A DNA stretch of 64,000 bases from Enchytraeus crypticus (lineage: Eukaryota; Annelida; Clitellata; Enchytraeida; Enchytraeidae): positions 2,456,001 through 2,520,000 of the forward strand of contig CAJHZI010000447.1 of NCBI GenBank assembly GCA_905160935.1. Direction: 5' to 3'. This document shows positions 61,352 to 64,000 of the stretch, piece by piece. The notes under the pieces were generated by a model that worked only from the letters and a program-made list of their open reading frames with translations, ran no database searches and was not told where the DNA came from. A program made the translations under genes and the position numbers. Numbering within the stretch: position 1 is the stretch's first letter; every line of letters starts with the position of its first letter.

Positions 61352-61520
61352 TTTAAAAATGACAAATTTTGAAAAAAAAGTGACAGATTGTGAATTTACC
61401 ACGATGTAGAATAGGCGAAGCCAATGAGAGACCCAATGACCTTGTGTCGCGTGGTGATGCAGGCAAACAGCGGATAGAATATAACACATAACTCCAGTGC
61501 AAATATCAGCAGTGCCACAA
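27000..61520 (-). CDS. STRA6-like receptor for retinol uptake (12 exons found, 5' incomplete)
   Basis: STRA6-family proteins are multi-pass plasma-membrane proteins that take up retinol from carrier proteins. Compared with vertebrate STRA6 from memory, twelve minus-strand exons follow the family order: 61520-61400, 60375-60189, 57018-56933, 53763-53355, 49220-49076, 47285-47210, 42586-42538, 37634-37517, 34424-34305, 31334-31171, 30160-29840 and 27475-27000. Nearly all have AG/GT borders and matching phases. They give about 757 codons, longer than the matching part of vertebrate STRA6 because of two low-complexity insertions. Key matches are [40 protein letters not shown] and [14 protein letters not shown]. 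The N-terminal region (about 140 residues in human) is not found. Weak points: the donor after exon 2 is GTCGGG, and the 47210/42586 join needs an alternative acceptor or an unseen exon. Confidence 0.85.
28081..29739 (+). pseudogene. Reverse-transcriptase element with C-terminal nuclease-like domain, copy 1
   Basis: Overlapping frames at 28081-28467 and 28376-29098 read as one reverse transcriptase: [53 protein letters not shown] and [10 protein letters not shown], with YLDD at the position usually held by YADD. Further decayed frames give [16 protein letters not shown] (a cysteine/histidine cluster), [15 protein letters not shown] and [21 protein letters not shown]. This layout, an RT followed by a C/H cluster and an ET-x-G motif, recurs in many invertebrate genomes. 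No apurinic-type endonuclease is seen. Frameshifts near 28440, 29098 and 29510 make it inactive. It lies inside a STRA6-like intron, antisense to the gene. Confidence 0.75.
29840..30160 (-). CDS. STRA6-like exon 11 of those found
   Basis: Acceptor ATCATAG, donor GTAAGT. It opens [19 protein letters not shown] and [13 protein letters not shown], matching the YYTYRNFLKIEVSQSHPAM region of STRA6, then a hydrophilic tail rich in Ser, Asp, Glu and Arg that is longer than in vertebrates. Confidence 0.9.
31171..31334 (-). CDS. STRA6-like exon 10 of those found
   Basis: Acceptor CCGCAG, donor GTGTGT. It encodes [36 protein letters not shown] and [18 protein letters not shown], the last transmembrane region and the conserved LGxxD...P...LDPG-type segment, the clearest family match in the gene. 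Confidence 0.9.
31690..32040. repeat. Minisatellite, about 27-30-bp unit
   Basis: At least ten units of TTCATCTCCACCCACTGTGG plus AGAAGAC vary in length by 1-3 bases. Because units are not all multiples of three, all frames stay partly open, giving apparent Ser/Pro or Val-Glu-Met-Lys repeat proteins that are probably not made. Confidence 0.9.
32071..32205 (-). repeat. tRNA-derived SINE, family B
   Basis: Same family and orientation as 20572-20708, with the B-box complement in GAATTTGAACCCC and the T-run end mirrored as AAAAAAGC at 32071. Confidence 0.8.
32570..34010 (-). pseudogene. Reverse-transcriptase element, copy 2
   Basis: Minus-strand frames at 33600-34001 and 32907-33557 repeat the order seen at 28.1 kb: [64 protein letters not shown] and [11 protein letters not shown]. 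This copy continues further downstream with [20 protein letters not shown] and [20 protein letters not shown] stop and frameshift near 33570-33600 separate the palm from the LDD box. Both ends seem truncated. It lies in an intron of the STRA6-like gene, on the same strand. Confidence 0.75.
34305..34424 (-). CDS. STRA6-like exon 9 of those found
   Basis: Acceptor GATTAG, donor GTTTGA. It encodes [20 protein letters not shown] and [19 protein letters not shown], matching the helix and HWVFLETHDG...LTNR loop of vertebrate STRA6. Phases agree with exons 8 and 10, and the split codon gives Arg. Confidence 0.85.
34465..34870 (+). repeat. Dispersed repeat family E, copy 2 (interrupted)
   Basis: Matches 57595-58005 (CGCCATAAGGCAATGTCAGG, AAAGCGAGATCAAAAC, TAGCTTGCCCAGGAAAGTA, GAGTTCCATAATGTCGGA) up to CCAGATAGATAGGATGGTTTA. 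A LINE 3' end then interrupts it. The family resumes at about 35300 (ATCTTGAATTTTATTCGTTTA), as at 58320. Confidence 0.7.
34870..35287 (+). pseudogene. LINE 3' end inserted into repeat family E
   Basis: TTTGGTTTGGACCACTC, GGAAATGTGGATTTGGAGAAG, GAAGTTCTGGAGAGAGTTGG and GCAGTGCACCAAGAGAGAC follow the 3' part of the 54-kb LINE. Frameshifts abound. The insertion point inside family E is sharp on both sides. Confidence 0.8.
35738..36725 (+). pseudogene. CR1/jockey-like LINE reverse transcriptase fragment
   Basis: The frame at 35738-36094 holds [16 protein letters not shown] and [15 protein letters not shown], the RT boxes B and C with an intact YADD. The frame shifts near 36060, continues [20 protein letters not shown] and [11 protein letters not shown] (36037-36237), then breaks again. 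The last piece (36489-36725) is a C-terminal tail. The N-terminal endonuclease is missing. Related remnants are at 11.0-11.9 kb and 44.7 kb. Confidence 0.8.
36726..37516. other. Intron sequence without recognised element
   Basis: The 105-codon frame at 36787-37104 is hydrophobic in its first half, but I do not recognise it and it lacks support. It lies within a STRA6-like intron. Confidence 0.35.
37517..37634 (-). CDS. STRA6-like exon 8 of those found
   Basis: Acceptor TTTTAG, donor GTAAGT. It encodes [20 protein letters not shown] then [18 protein letters not shown], a membrane helix and following loop. Phases agree with both neighbours. Confidence 0.85.
37790..41283 (+). mobile_element. 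DNA transposon with terminal inverted repeats and XPG-like nuclease (Academ-like)
   Basis: The left end TAGTCGGGTAGA (37790-37801) is mirrored at the right end (41272-41283). Further matched blocks continue inward on both sides: CGGACATTTAA against CGGGACATTTAA, AAAGTTCCCC with TTT and TAG, and TTAT(A/G)TCC, giving imperfect repeats of roughly 140 bases. GAT flanks both ends and may be a 3-bp target duplication. Between the ends lies only the transposon gene (38278-41125) on the plus strand. An XPG nuclease and 3-4-bp target duplications are described for the Academ superfamily, so that is the best placement, but by inference only. The element sits in a STRA6-like intron (37635-42537). Confidence 0.7.
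38278..41125 (+). pseudogene. Transposon protein with C-terminal FEN1/XPG-like nuclease, broken
   Basis: Frames at 38278-38709, 38657-38860, 38902-40122 and 40130-41125 follow one another as one protein of a large, multicopy invertebrate family. The N-terminal half has a CFICSEL cysteine pair in a second frame, then a conserved region ([37 protein letters not shown]) that may be the transposase, which I cannot confirm. The C-terminal half resembles FEN1/[41 protein letters not shown], the acidic [25 protein letters not shown] and [19 protein letters not shown], matching the VFDG, acidic helix, EDMD and GCD-plus-hairpin motifs of flap nucleases. Breaks: frameshift near 38700, an in-frame TAG at 39415, and a frameshift near 40115. 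The C-terminus after about 40970 departs from the family. Confidence 0.7.
41385..41515. repeat. Short dispersed repeat, also inserted at 61.75 kb
   Basis: AAAGGAGGAAATAACGAAAA, CTACAAAAAACAGAAA and TATGTCATGTGTGCAACCATA match 61775-61890 in the same orientation. It begins about 100 bases outside the right end of the Academ-like element. Confidence 0.6.
41855..41995. repeat. Tandem repeat, about 28-bp unit
   Basis: Five or so imperfect units of ACATGCTAACAAACATCTA plus ACTAACA follow each other. Confidence 0.75.
42264..42432 (-). repeat. Partial family-B SINE and (GA)n
   Basis: A truncated family-B SINE at 42264-42348 (GATGTTAACGTCAGTTTC, TCGAAAGCGATATC, TTTGAACCC) is followed by a short GA tract at 42406-42432. 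Confidence 0.65.
42538..42586 (-). CDS. STRA6-like exon 7 of those found
   Basis: A 49-base exon with acceptor TTTGCAG and donor GTGAGT encodes [16 protein letters not shown], matching the FSAYQTAFICL helix of STRA6. An alternative acceptor eight bases in (CACACAG) would fit the phase of exon 6; otherwise an unseen exon lies between. Confidence 0.75.
43105..43375 (-). mobile_element. Two LINE 3'-end fragments, reverse orientation
   Basis: The first (43117-43185: CTGCCAAACGGCAGGTTCAG, TACTCGAAGC) is shared, inverted, with 44615-44700. The second (43207-43370) is a CT-tailed terminus with CTCTTCATGTCCACTTATGAG. Confidence 0.65.
43780..44045 (+). repeat. 5S rRNA-derived SINE, copy 2
   Basis: GAAGTTAAGC, ACTTCGGTTAGTACTTTG and TGGGTGACCAC keep the order of the 5S rRNA internal promoter region. 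The remaining body (CCAGGGTGATGGAAGG, CTGCGCCGGCTGCAATTGATG, CATCTGTGCTTCATGACCCA) is the complement of copy 1 at 5846-6138. An AT-rich tail of TTATTA repeats follows. Confidence 0.8.
44685..44800 (+). pseudogene. LINE reverse transcriptase scrap (corrupted YADD)
   Basis: GTCAATATTAATATGTACT and AAAGTCCAGACAATGTCAC match the complement of 11680-11780. Translation gives [10 protein letters not shown], a mutated YADD box. Confidence 0.6.
44815..45215 (-). repeat. GAT-tailed SINE-like element, reverse orientation
   Basis: The body at 45015-45215 (TTGAATCCCAGCTTAGCGAGG, CCATTCGTTTTAGAAAAT, CCAAGGCGCTCACCAATCG, GCCTTCTACGACC) is the complement of the 59.8-kb copy. The tail at 44815-45012 has expanded into a mixed CAT/CGT/CTT trinucleotide tract. 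The poly-His and poly-Asp ORFs across it are artefacts. Confidence 0.75.
45220..45440. repeat. Tandem array of palindromic units, about 57 bp
   Basis: Four units combine TGGTTTAGCATATTCTTGCTT with ACCACTGATAC, CATGATGTATCAGTGG. Each unit has a palindrome around CATGATG, so single strands could form serial hairpins. Confidence 0.8.
45690..45965 (-). repeat. SINE-like family D, copy 2
   Basis: The complement shows CGTGTCGTAAGAGGCAACTAA, GGCAACAGGAAAATATCTC and AAGGCGTAGACATTTCAAGG in the same order as 16890-17190. It ends in TACCTTGGACCTGCCAC, a LINE-type terminus. Confidence 0.6.
45966..47029. other. Intron sequence without recognised element
   Basis: AT-rich; no exon or transposon that I can defend. 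An exon joining 47210 to 42586 would have to lie somewhere between 42.6 and 47.2 kb, if it exists. Confidence 0.4.
47030..47225. repeat. Tandem repeat overlapping a STRA6-like exon end
   Basis: Four to five units of about 45 bases, each with CTATAGCGTA and ATAAAAATGCTAATGTTACC, are interrupted by a (TA)n run at 47112-47162. The right-most unit forms the 3' end and splice donor of the exon at 47210-47285. The left-most unit repeats the donor sequence. Confidence 0.7.
47210..47285 (-). CDS. STRA6-like exon 6 of those found
   Basis: Acceptor AACACAG and donor GTAATA flank 76 bases encoding [20 protein letters not shown] and MLRY, a membrane helix aligned with the LEVCYISALVLSCLL helix of vertebrate STRA6. 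The phase fits exon 5 directly, but about 20 residues present in vertebrates are missing between them. Its 3' end lies inside a tandem repeat (47030-47225). Confidence 0.7.
47340..47835 (+). pseudogene. LINE 3' end
   Basis: ATGGATCACGCTATTATATGG, GAAAAATGGAAAAGATCCGC, GGTAGAATGGAAGGAAGG and GGCAGTGCACCAAGAGAGAG follow the 54-kb LINE, with many stops. Confidence 0.8.
47915..48100 (+). mobile_element. LINE 3'-end fragment
   Basis: Nearly identical to 54593-54766 (GGTAGAATGGAAGGAAAAAG through GCAGTGCACTAAGAGAGAG), so it is probably a young copy. It runs into a TA-rich tract. Confidence 0.85.
48090..48365. repeat. Complex (TA)n microsatellite
   Basis: Several TA tracts with GATATA, ACATATA and TTATATA variants, enclosing a short inverted LINE terminus (TCTCTCTCTTAGTGCA at 48150). 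Confidence 0.9.
48445..48516 (+). mobile_element. LINE terminus with (GA)n tail
   Basis: ACCTGCCAATAGGTAGTACTC is followed by GAGACAGATAGAGAG and a clean GA run. Confidence 0.65.
49076..49220 (-). CDS. STRA6-like exon 5 of those found
   Basis: Acceptor CATTTTAG and donor GTAAGA. It encodes [20 protein letters not shown] (the helix continuing from the previous exon) and an extracellular stretch [20 protein letters not shown] with a possible glycosylation site NVT. Confidence 0.8.
49325..49440. repeat. Tandem repeat, about 43-bp unit
   Basis: Three units of AAATCACTGCCATGATTTAAGG with a variable spacer; the CATGATTTAAG/CTTAAATC words are partly palindromic. Confidence 0.65.
49441..50265. other. 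Intron sequence without recognised element
   Basis: AT-rich with homopolymer runs. The 87-codon minus ORF at 49938-50201 is lysine-rich low complexity at its start and lacks family resemblance. Confidence 0.35.
50268..50336 (-). ncRNA. tRNA-like sequence (pseudo-tRNA or SINE head)
   Basis: On the minus strand GTGGAT...ATCCAC could form an acceptor stem. GGCGTAACGGTTAGAGTG resembles an A box and GGATTCAAAC a B box. Stem mismatches make a functional tRNA unlikely. Confidence 0.4.
50700..50885 (-). repeat. tRNA-derived SINE-like head
   Basis: On the minus strand, TACGCAGTGATAGAGAGCTCG (A-box-like), CCTCTAGAACTAGAGATCG and GCGAGTTCGGGAC (B-box-like) have tRNA spacing, followed by about 100 bases of body. 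Only one copy was noticed. Confidence 0.45.
50886..52240. other. Intron sequence without recognised element
   Basis: Several short ORFs, none recognised. Nothing here resembles the STRA6 family. Confidence 0.35.
52243..52453. repeat. (TA)n / (TG)n microsatellite, duplicated
   Basis: TA tract, TGTGTG tract, TTGTATGTATATA and GCAGGTATATA occur twice in tandem. Confidence 0.9.
52454..52735 (-). repeat. GAT-tailed SINE-like element, reverse orientation
   Basis: CATCATC tail, TTGAATCCCAGCTTAACCAAG, AGACTGTCTCAAATCC, GCCGAGGCGCTCACCAACC, CTGCCTTCTACGACACGTG and AACAACCCGGACACAAC are the complement of 59830-60118 over the whole length. Confidence 0.8.
53355..53763 (-). CDS. STRA6-like exon 4 of those found
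   Basis: The longest internal exon (409 bases) runs from acceptor TTTTTAG to donor GTAAGA. It begins [16 protein letters not shown], passes through an alanine/aspartate-rich, low-complexity stretch absent from vertebrate STRA6, then gives [19 protein letters not shown] and a membrane helix ([14 protein letters not shown]). Confidence 0.85.
53858..54766 (+). pseudogene. LINE with reverse transcriptase and GA-type 3' end (best copy)
   Basis: It starts inside the RT with [19 protein letters not shown], frameshifts near 53980 and 54115, then is open for 207 codons (54127-54750). That ORF includes [49 protein letters not shown] and [20 protein letters not shown]. This is the C-terminal half common to many invertebrate endonuclease-reverse-transcriptase LINEs. 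The 3' end is GGCAGTGCACTAAGAGAGA. Copies of this end are scattered over the window, often fused to long (GA)n. Confidence 0.85.
55190..56135 (+). pseudogene. CR1/L2-like LINE remnant
   Basis: Disrupted frames read [18 protein letters not shown] (RT box), [18 protein letters not shown], then an open stretch at 55768-55977 ([36 protein letters not shown]) and finally [19 protein letters not shown]. The order is that of CR1/L2/Rex LINE C-termini. Multiple stops show it is old. Confidence 0.75.
56755..56828. repeat. (TA)n microsatellite
   Basis: An uninterrupted run of about 36 TA units bounded by TAGC on both sides. Confidence 0.95.
56933..57018 (-). CDS. STRA6-like exon 3 of those found
   Basis: Acceptor ATTCAG and donor GTAAGT flank 86 bases encoding [15 protein letters not shown] and [13 protein letters not shown]. 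It corresponds to the cytoplasmic EYLRNLL region of vertebrate STRA6. The split Ser codon (TC plus C) joins it to the next exon. Confidence 0.8.
57430..57549 (+). mobile_element. LINE 3'-end fragment with GA tail
   Basis: TTTAAAGACACACTCGCATG, GAAGAGGAAAACGGACGC and CAGTGCACTAAGAGAGAGAG match the LINE terminus. Confidence 0.8.
57595..58017 (+). repeat. Dispersed repeat family E, copy 3
   Basis: Same order of words as 34465-34870. It is interrupted by a reverse-orientation family-A SINE (58018-58247) and resumes at about 58253 (GTCAAAAGGCCAGATAGATAG). Confidence 0.7.
58018..58247 (-). repeat. tRNA-derived SINE, family A, copy 2
   Basis: Complement of 412-640, with the B box as GGGATTCGAACCCACG at 58149. 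The A-box half is more diverged. Confidence 0.75.
58867..59014. repeat. (TATG)n / (CATG)n microsatellite
   Basis: About 35 tetranucleotide units mixing TATG and CATG. Confidence 0.95.
59330..59725 (+). pseudogene. Old LINE C-terminal remnant
   Basis: Stop-ridden translation gives [13 protein letters not shown] and CFELFS in the place of LLYGCETWT and LEALEMW of the 54-kb LINE, then [13 protein letters not shown] for the GRG-rich tail. Much older than the other copies. Confidence 0.5.
59830..60118 (+). repeat. GAT-tailed SINE-like element, best plus copy
   Basis: Runs from GTGTCCGGGTTGTTTGAAG through CGTGTCGTAGAAGGCAACTA, AAAGCACTAAGATCC, GGTTGGCGAGCGCCTAGGC, GATTTGAGACAGTCTATTCG and CTGAGATTCCAGGGAAGATG into a short GAT tail. 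There is no ORF. Confidence 0.8.
60189..60375 (-). CDS. STRA6-like exon 2 of those found
   Basis: The acceptor is ATACGCAG. The exon encodes [17 protein letters not shown] then a membrane helix ([20 protein letters not shown]) and [20 protein letters not shown]. The phase-compatible donor is a weak GTCGGG; a better GTAACC five bases on (exon end 60184) would break the frame to the next exon found. Confidence 0.75.
60851..60965. repeat. Intron segment duplicated at 3.19 kb
   Basis: See 3186-3310; it lies in the intron between the first two STRA6-like exons found. Confidence 0.75.
61060..61194 (-). repeat. tRNA-derived SINE, family B (best copy)
   Basis: On the minus strand: GGCTGGTGCCAATGGCGATG, TCGACCGCGGAGCAGC, B box GGGGTTCAAATCC, GCTGACATCGCTTTCGAGTG, and an end in TTTTTTT that could act as a pol III terminator. 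Confidence 0.8.
61198..61350. repeat. (AAT)n microsatellites
   Basis: Two tracts (61198-61236 and 61303-61347), the first abutting the 5' end of the family-B SINE. Confidence 0.9.
61400..61520 (-). CDS. STRA6-like exon 1 of those found
   Basis: The acceptor TTTGTAG precedes it and the donor GTAAAT follows. It encodes [19 protein letters not shown] then [20 protein letters not shown], an N-terminal-half membrane helix and the loop after it. It ends with TG, completed to Trp by the first base of the next exon. A near-identical copy lies at 5690-5810. Confidence 0.85.
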
Positions 61521-61589
61521 CTACAAATCAATCCATGGTGTAGTTTTGAGGAATACGTATGGCAGAAAACTATTTTTACTAAAATACGC

Positions 61590-62290
61590 ATTAGCTGACT
61601 TATATACAGATCTCTTAATTAAATGGCGCATAATCTCAATTGAAAGTTGGGCGTACGCAGACATTTAAGCAACTGCTGAGAGAGTTGATATATTAACATG
61701 TAGAGAGTTGACTACTCAACATATAGAGAATTGTCACCTCAACAACAAAAGGCAACGATTACTAATAATCATGGAAAGGAATGGAGGAAATAACGAAAAC
61801 TACAAAAACAGAAACTTAAGAAAGGAAACATTGTAAACACATGCAGTATGTCATGTGTGTAACTATACGGAATAAAAAAAACAAAAAAAACAAATTGAGT
61901 TGTTATATCAACAAACAGGCAGTTGTTTTCTCAAGGGTCTACCCTTACCATTTAACGTTTATCAAGCATCATCTCTTTATTTTGAAGCAACTTGGCATCC
62001 CGACCAACAGGCTATAAAATTTGTGCAATCATTACGCCCTCTCACAAAATACCCCTAATGCTTATTTATAAAGAAATATTTGTTCTCAATATACCTGATT
62101 GCGGGCATAACTACTATGGTAGTTGATTTATTTTCGGTGCTCAAGGACTATATTAAATTTGACGGCAAATCGTCTTCAGTAGCAGACATTTACGCTGGTG
62201 TCATTCAGATATCCACTGTAGGTCTATCTTTTTTTCAATTGCTACTTTAAGCATTCAGATCTAAGATCTGACAGAGACATTGTGGTATTT
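61590..62290. repeat. Intron block duplicated at 7.42 kb
   Basis: Counterpart of 7420-7960, with an extra 140 bases at 61745-61890 that match 41385-41515. It lies just upstream of the first STRA6-like exon found. Confidence 0.8.
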
Positions 62291-62366
62291 GTTAATTTGT
62301 ATATTTTACAGTATACTCTTCGTTTTATTTTATGTAATTGTTTTCAAATATGGAGATGCTTTTGCA

Positions 62367-62368
<2 letters not shown>

Positions 62369-62411
<43 letters not shown>
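62369..62411. repeat. (TA)n microsatellite
   Basis: About 20 TA units. Confidence 0.95.
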
Positions 62412-62415
<4 letters not shown>

Positions 62416-62985
62416 AATAGTATGCATTAAACATTAAGATATGACCACACTGACAATGACATGATACAATTTGCGACAAGCTTACCTCACAATTCCAATA
62501 AATCACATTGATTCCGCTGTAGTAGAACTTACTGGAATAGAAAATTGATCTAACAATAACTGTATTAAAGAGAAATCTCATGAAATGCTTCCCATTTTCC
62601 CAGCTCTAAATTTCTTTCAGTGTTACCATCTCCTATGGATGGTATAACCAGGGTAAATTCTCTTAAATGTTTGTGTGTTGAACTTTAGTCTAATTTCTCA
62701 ATCACTGAACACTTCAATTAGATCATAAGCAGCTGTGCCACAAATCTTTTTATTATTCGAACACTTAAATCAAAGGCTTTGAAATAGTTGCACACGTCTT
62801 GAAGGCTACGATTTTGTTGCGTTTAACATATGCATCTCAGATACATCGGGGTTTTGTTGGGCAAAGTGAATTTGCGGTTAATAGTACAACACTACGGTAA
62901 CCTATTACCCCCAGTCATTGTTTGTTTTGAGTATTGTTACAGACAATTACGATTTTCTACATGTAGTGCGATATATTGACATCAT
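62412..62985. other. Possible upstream intron of the STRA6-like gene
   Basis: A splice-like stretch on the minus strand (acceptor near 62532, GTAAGC donor near 62486) would encode KFYYSGINVIYWNCE, but its end phase does not fit the next exon, so I do not call it. Nothing else is recognised. Confidence 0.3.
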
Positions 62986-62989
62986 CCAT

Positions 62990-63095
62990 TCAACTGAGTT
63001 CAACCGGAAGCATTGGTTGTGAAGGGGTGTATATGCTAGGCATTAGATCATGGGTTCGGGGTTCAATTCTGGATCGAGTCACTTTTACTTTTTAA
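62990..63095 (+). repeat. tRNA-like SINE head (uncertain)
   Basis: ATTGGTTGTGAAGGGGTG and GGGGTTCAATTCTGG have the spacing of A and B boxes, followed by an ACTTTTACTTTTT run. Confidence 0.35.
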
Positions 63096-63129
63096 AGTTT
63101 GACTCATTTTGATTATTTTCACAGGAATA

Positions 63130-63245
63130 TGGTTAGGGTTAGGGTAAGGGATAAGGGTTAGGGTTAGGAATAGTTAATTTTTGAAATAATTGGTTAGGAA
63201 AAATTAGATAGGAATAATTAGTTAGGAATAATTACTTAGGAATAA
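63130..63245. repeat. Short TTAGGG run and TTAGGAATAA repeats
   Basis: About six imperfect TTAGGG units (63131-63172) run into five copies of TTAGGAATAATTA-like units. Confidence 0.8.
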
Positions 63246-63639
63246 AACCCTGTCAGGTGGGGTAATTGTACAAACTGGTGTTGCGCATTAACGGCAAGTC
63301 AAAATGAGACTTGGGACTTGTCAAGGACGTCAAAAAACCGCAGTTTAATGATGATATTCATCTCTTTAGTGCAACTTCTGAAAAGTCGAACAGAAAGTGT
63401 TTTATTCCGTAGATAATAACACTTATCATATTTTATTTTCTCTTCTGTCATAATCGAGAGCCACTAATACTCGTCAATTAAAAGCCCATCCTTTTATGAT
63501 TTCACTTAAAACCGAGCAAATCACGAGCGACAATAATGAAATCATGAGGGTGCTTTACAAAAAGAAGATTACTAATACATTTATGATTTACATTATTACA
63601 TATCTGCTTTTCATTATTTAGCTTTATTGCCATAACTTA

Positions 63640-63795
63640 TCAGCAGTGTTGTAAAAAGTACTCGGCAAATTATTTTAAGTACAAGTAAAGGTAAATGGTT
63701 AGTGAAAATAAAAGTAAAAAGTACTTAATCAGAATTTTACTTTTTAGGTAGAAAGTACTCGACAAAAAAGTGGTACTTTTCAGTAAAAAGTAAAA
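63640..63795. repeat. AGTAC/AAAAGTA-rich element end
   Basis: AAAAGTAC, AGTACTCG and AAAGTAAAAG recur on both strands about ten times. Such arrays occur as subterminal repeats of hAT-like DNA transposons, but no terminus or ORF is visible. Confidence 0.4.
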
Positions 63796-63828
63796 GTACT
63801 CATAATTTTAACGACAAAAATTTATACA

Positions 63829-64000
63829 GGCTGCGCATTAAAAATATCCCCCTAGCACAATTACGATAGCTTAGCCAATTATTGATATATCGCCTTGAAA
63901 TTTTGCAATTCTCTTGTGGAGGAATTTACCCACACGCTGACCAAATTTTGTAAAAATACTTTTAAAGAAACCGGAGTTATCCAAATTTTGCGAAAAAAAT
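63829..64000 (+). mobile_element. mariner-like element terminus, runs off the window
   Basis: CAGGCTGCGCATTAAAAATA, next to a TA, and the following 170 bases closely match the complement of 23250-23427. Any transposase gene would be beyond the right edge. Confidence 0.75.

Noticed and set aside
63131..63172. Telomere
   Set aside because: Only about six imperfect TTAGGG units, followed by ordinary sequence; an interstitial run, not a chromosome end.

Overview
This is eukaryotic DNA, most likely from a marine invertebrate animal. The evidence is a spliced gene of a metazoan membrane-receptor family, tRNA-derived and 5S-derived SINEs, several LINE families, abundant (GA)n, (TA)n and (AAT)n microsatellites, and no bacterial-style gene packing. 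The recurring words TAGGCCTA and TACATGT suggest a deuterostome or lophotrochozoan invertebrate, but I cannot fix the phylum. The AT-rich window is mostly mobile-element debris.

The one clear host gene is on the minus strand. Twelve short exons between 61520 and 27000 splice, nearly all in compatible phase, into a multi-pass membrane protein of the STRA6 (retinol-uptake receptor) family, ending at a stop codon at 27000. The 5' coding exons were not found and probably lie between 61.6 kb and beyond the right edge. Introns of up to about 5 kb are full of transposons. A second copy of one STRA6 exon, with its splice sites and flanking intron, lies at 5690-5810 with homologous flanks at 3.19 kb and 7.4-7.9 kb. 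It records a tandem duplication whose other exons are not visible here.

Layout: 1-8 kb, SINEs, a MITE, a hairpin and the duplicated STRA6 exon. 8.1-11.9 kb, a (GA)n tract, a decayed piggyBac transposon and a CR1/jockey-like LINE remnant. 11.9-13.5 kb and 20.7-22.4 kb, two copies of an LTR-like element. 15-20.5 kb, LINE 3' ends with (GA)n tails and a perfect 126-bp inverted repeat. 22.7-23.4 kb, a mariner remnant and an orphan histone-type 3' stem-loop. 27-61.5 kb, the STRA6-like gene. Its introns hold two copies of an unusual reverse-transcriptase element (28.1-29.7 and 32.6-34.0 kb), other LINE fragments (34.9, 35.7, 47.3, 53.9, 55.2, 59.3 kb) and a DNA transposon (37.8-41.3 kb) with inverted ends and a FEN1/XPG-like nuclease. 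61.6-64 kb, intron or upstream sequence, a short TTAGGG run and the end of another mariner copy.

The most notable element is the 3.5-kb transposon at 37790-41283. Its terminal inverted repeats, possible 3-bp target duplication and XPG-type nuclease fit the Academ superfamily. The STRA6-like gene and its duplicated exon are the main host-gene content.
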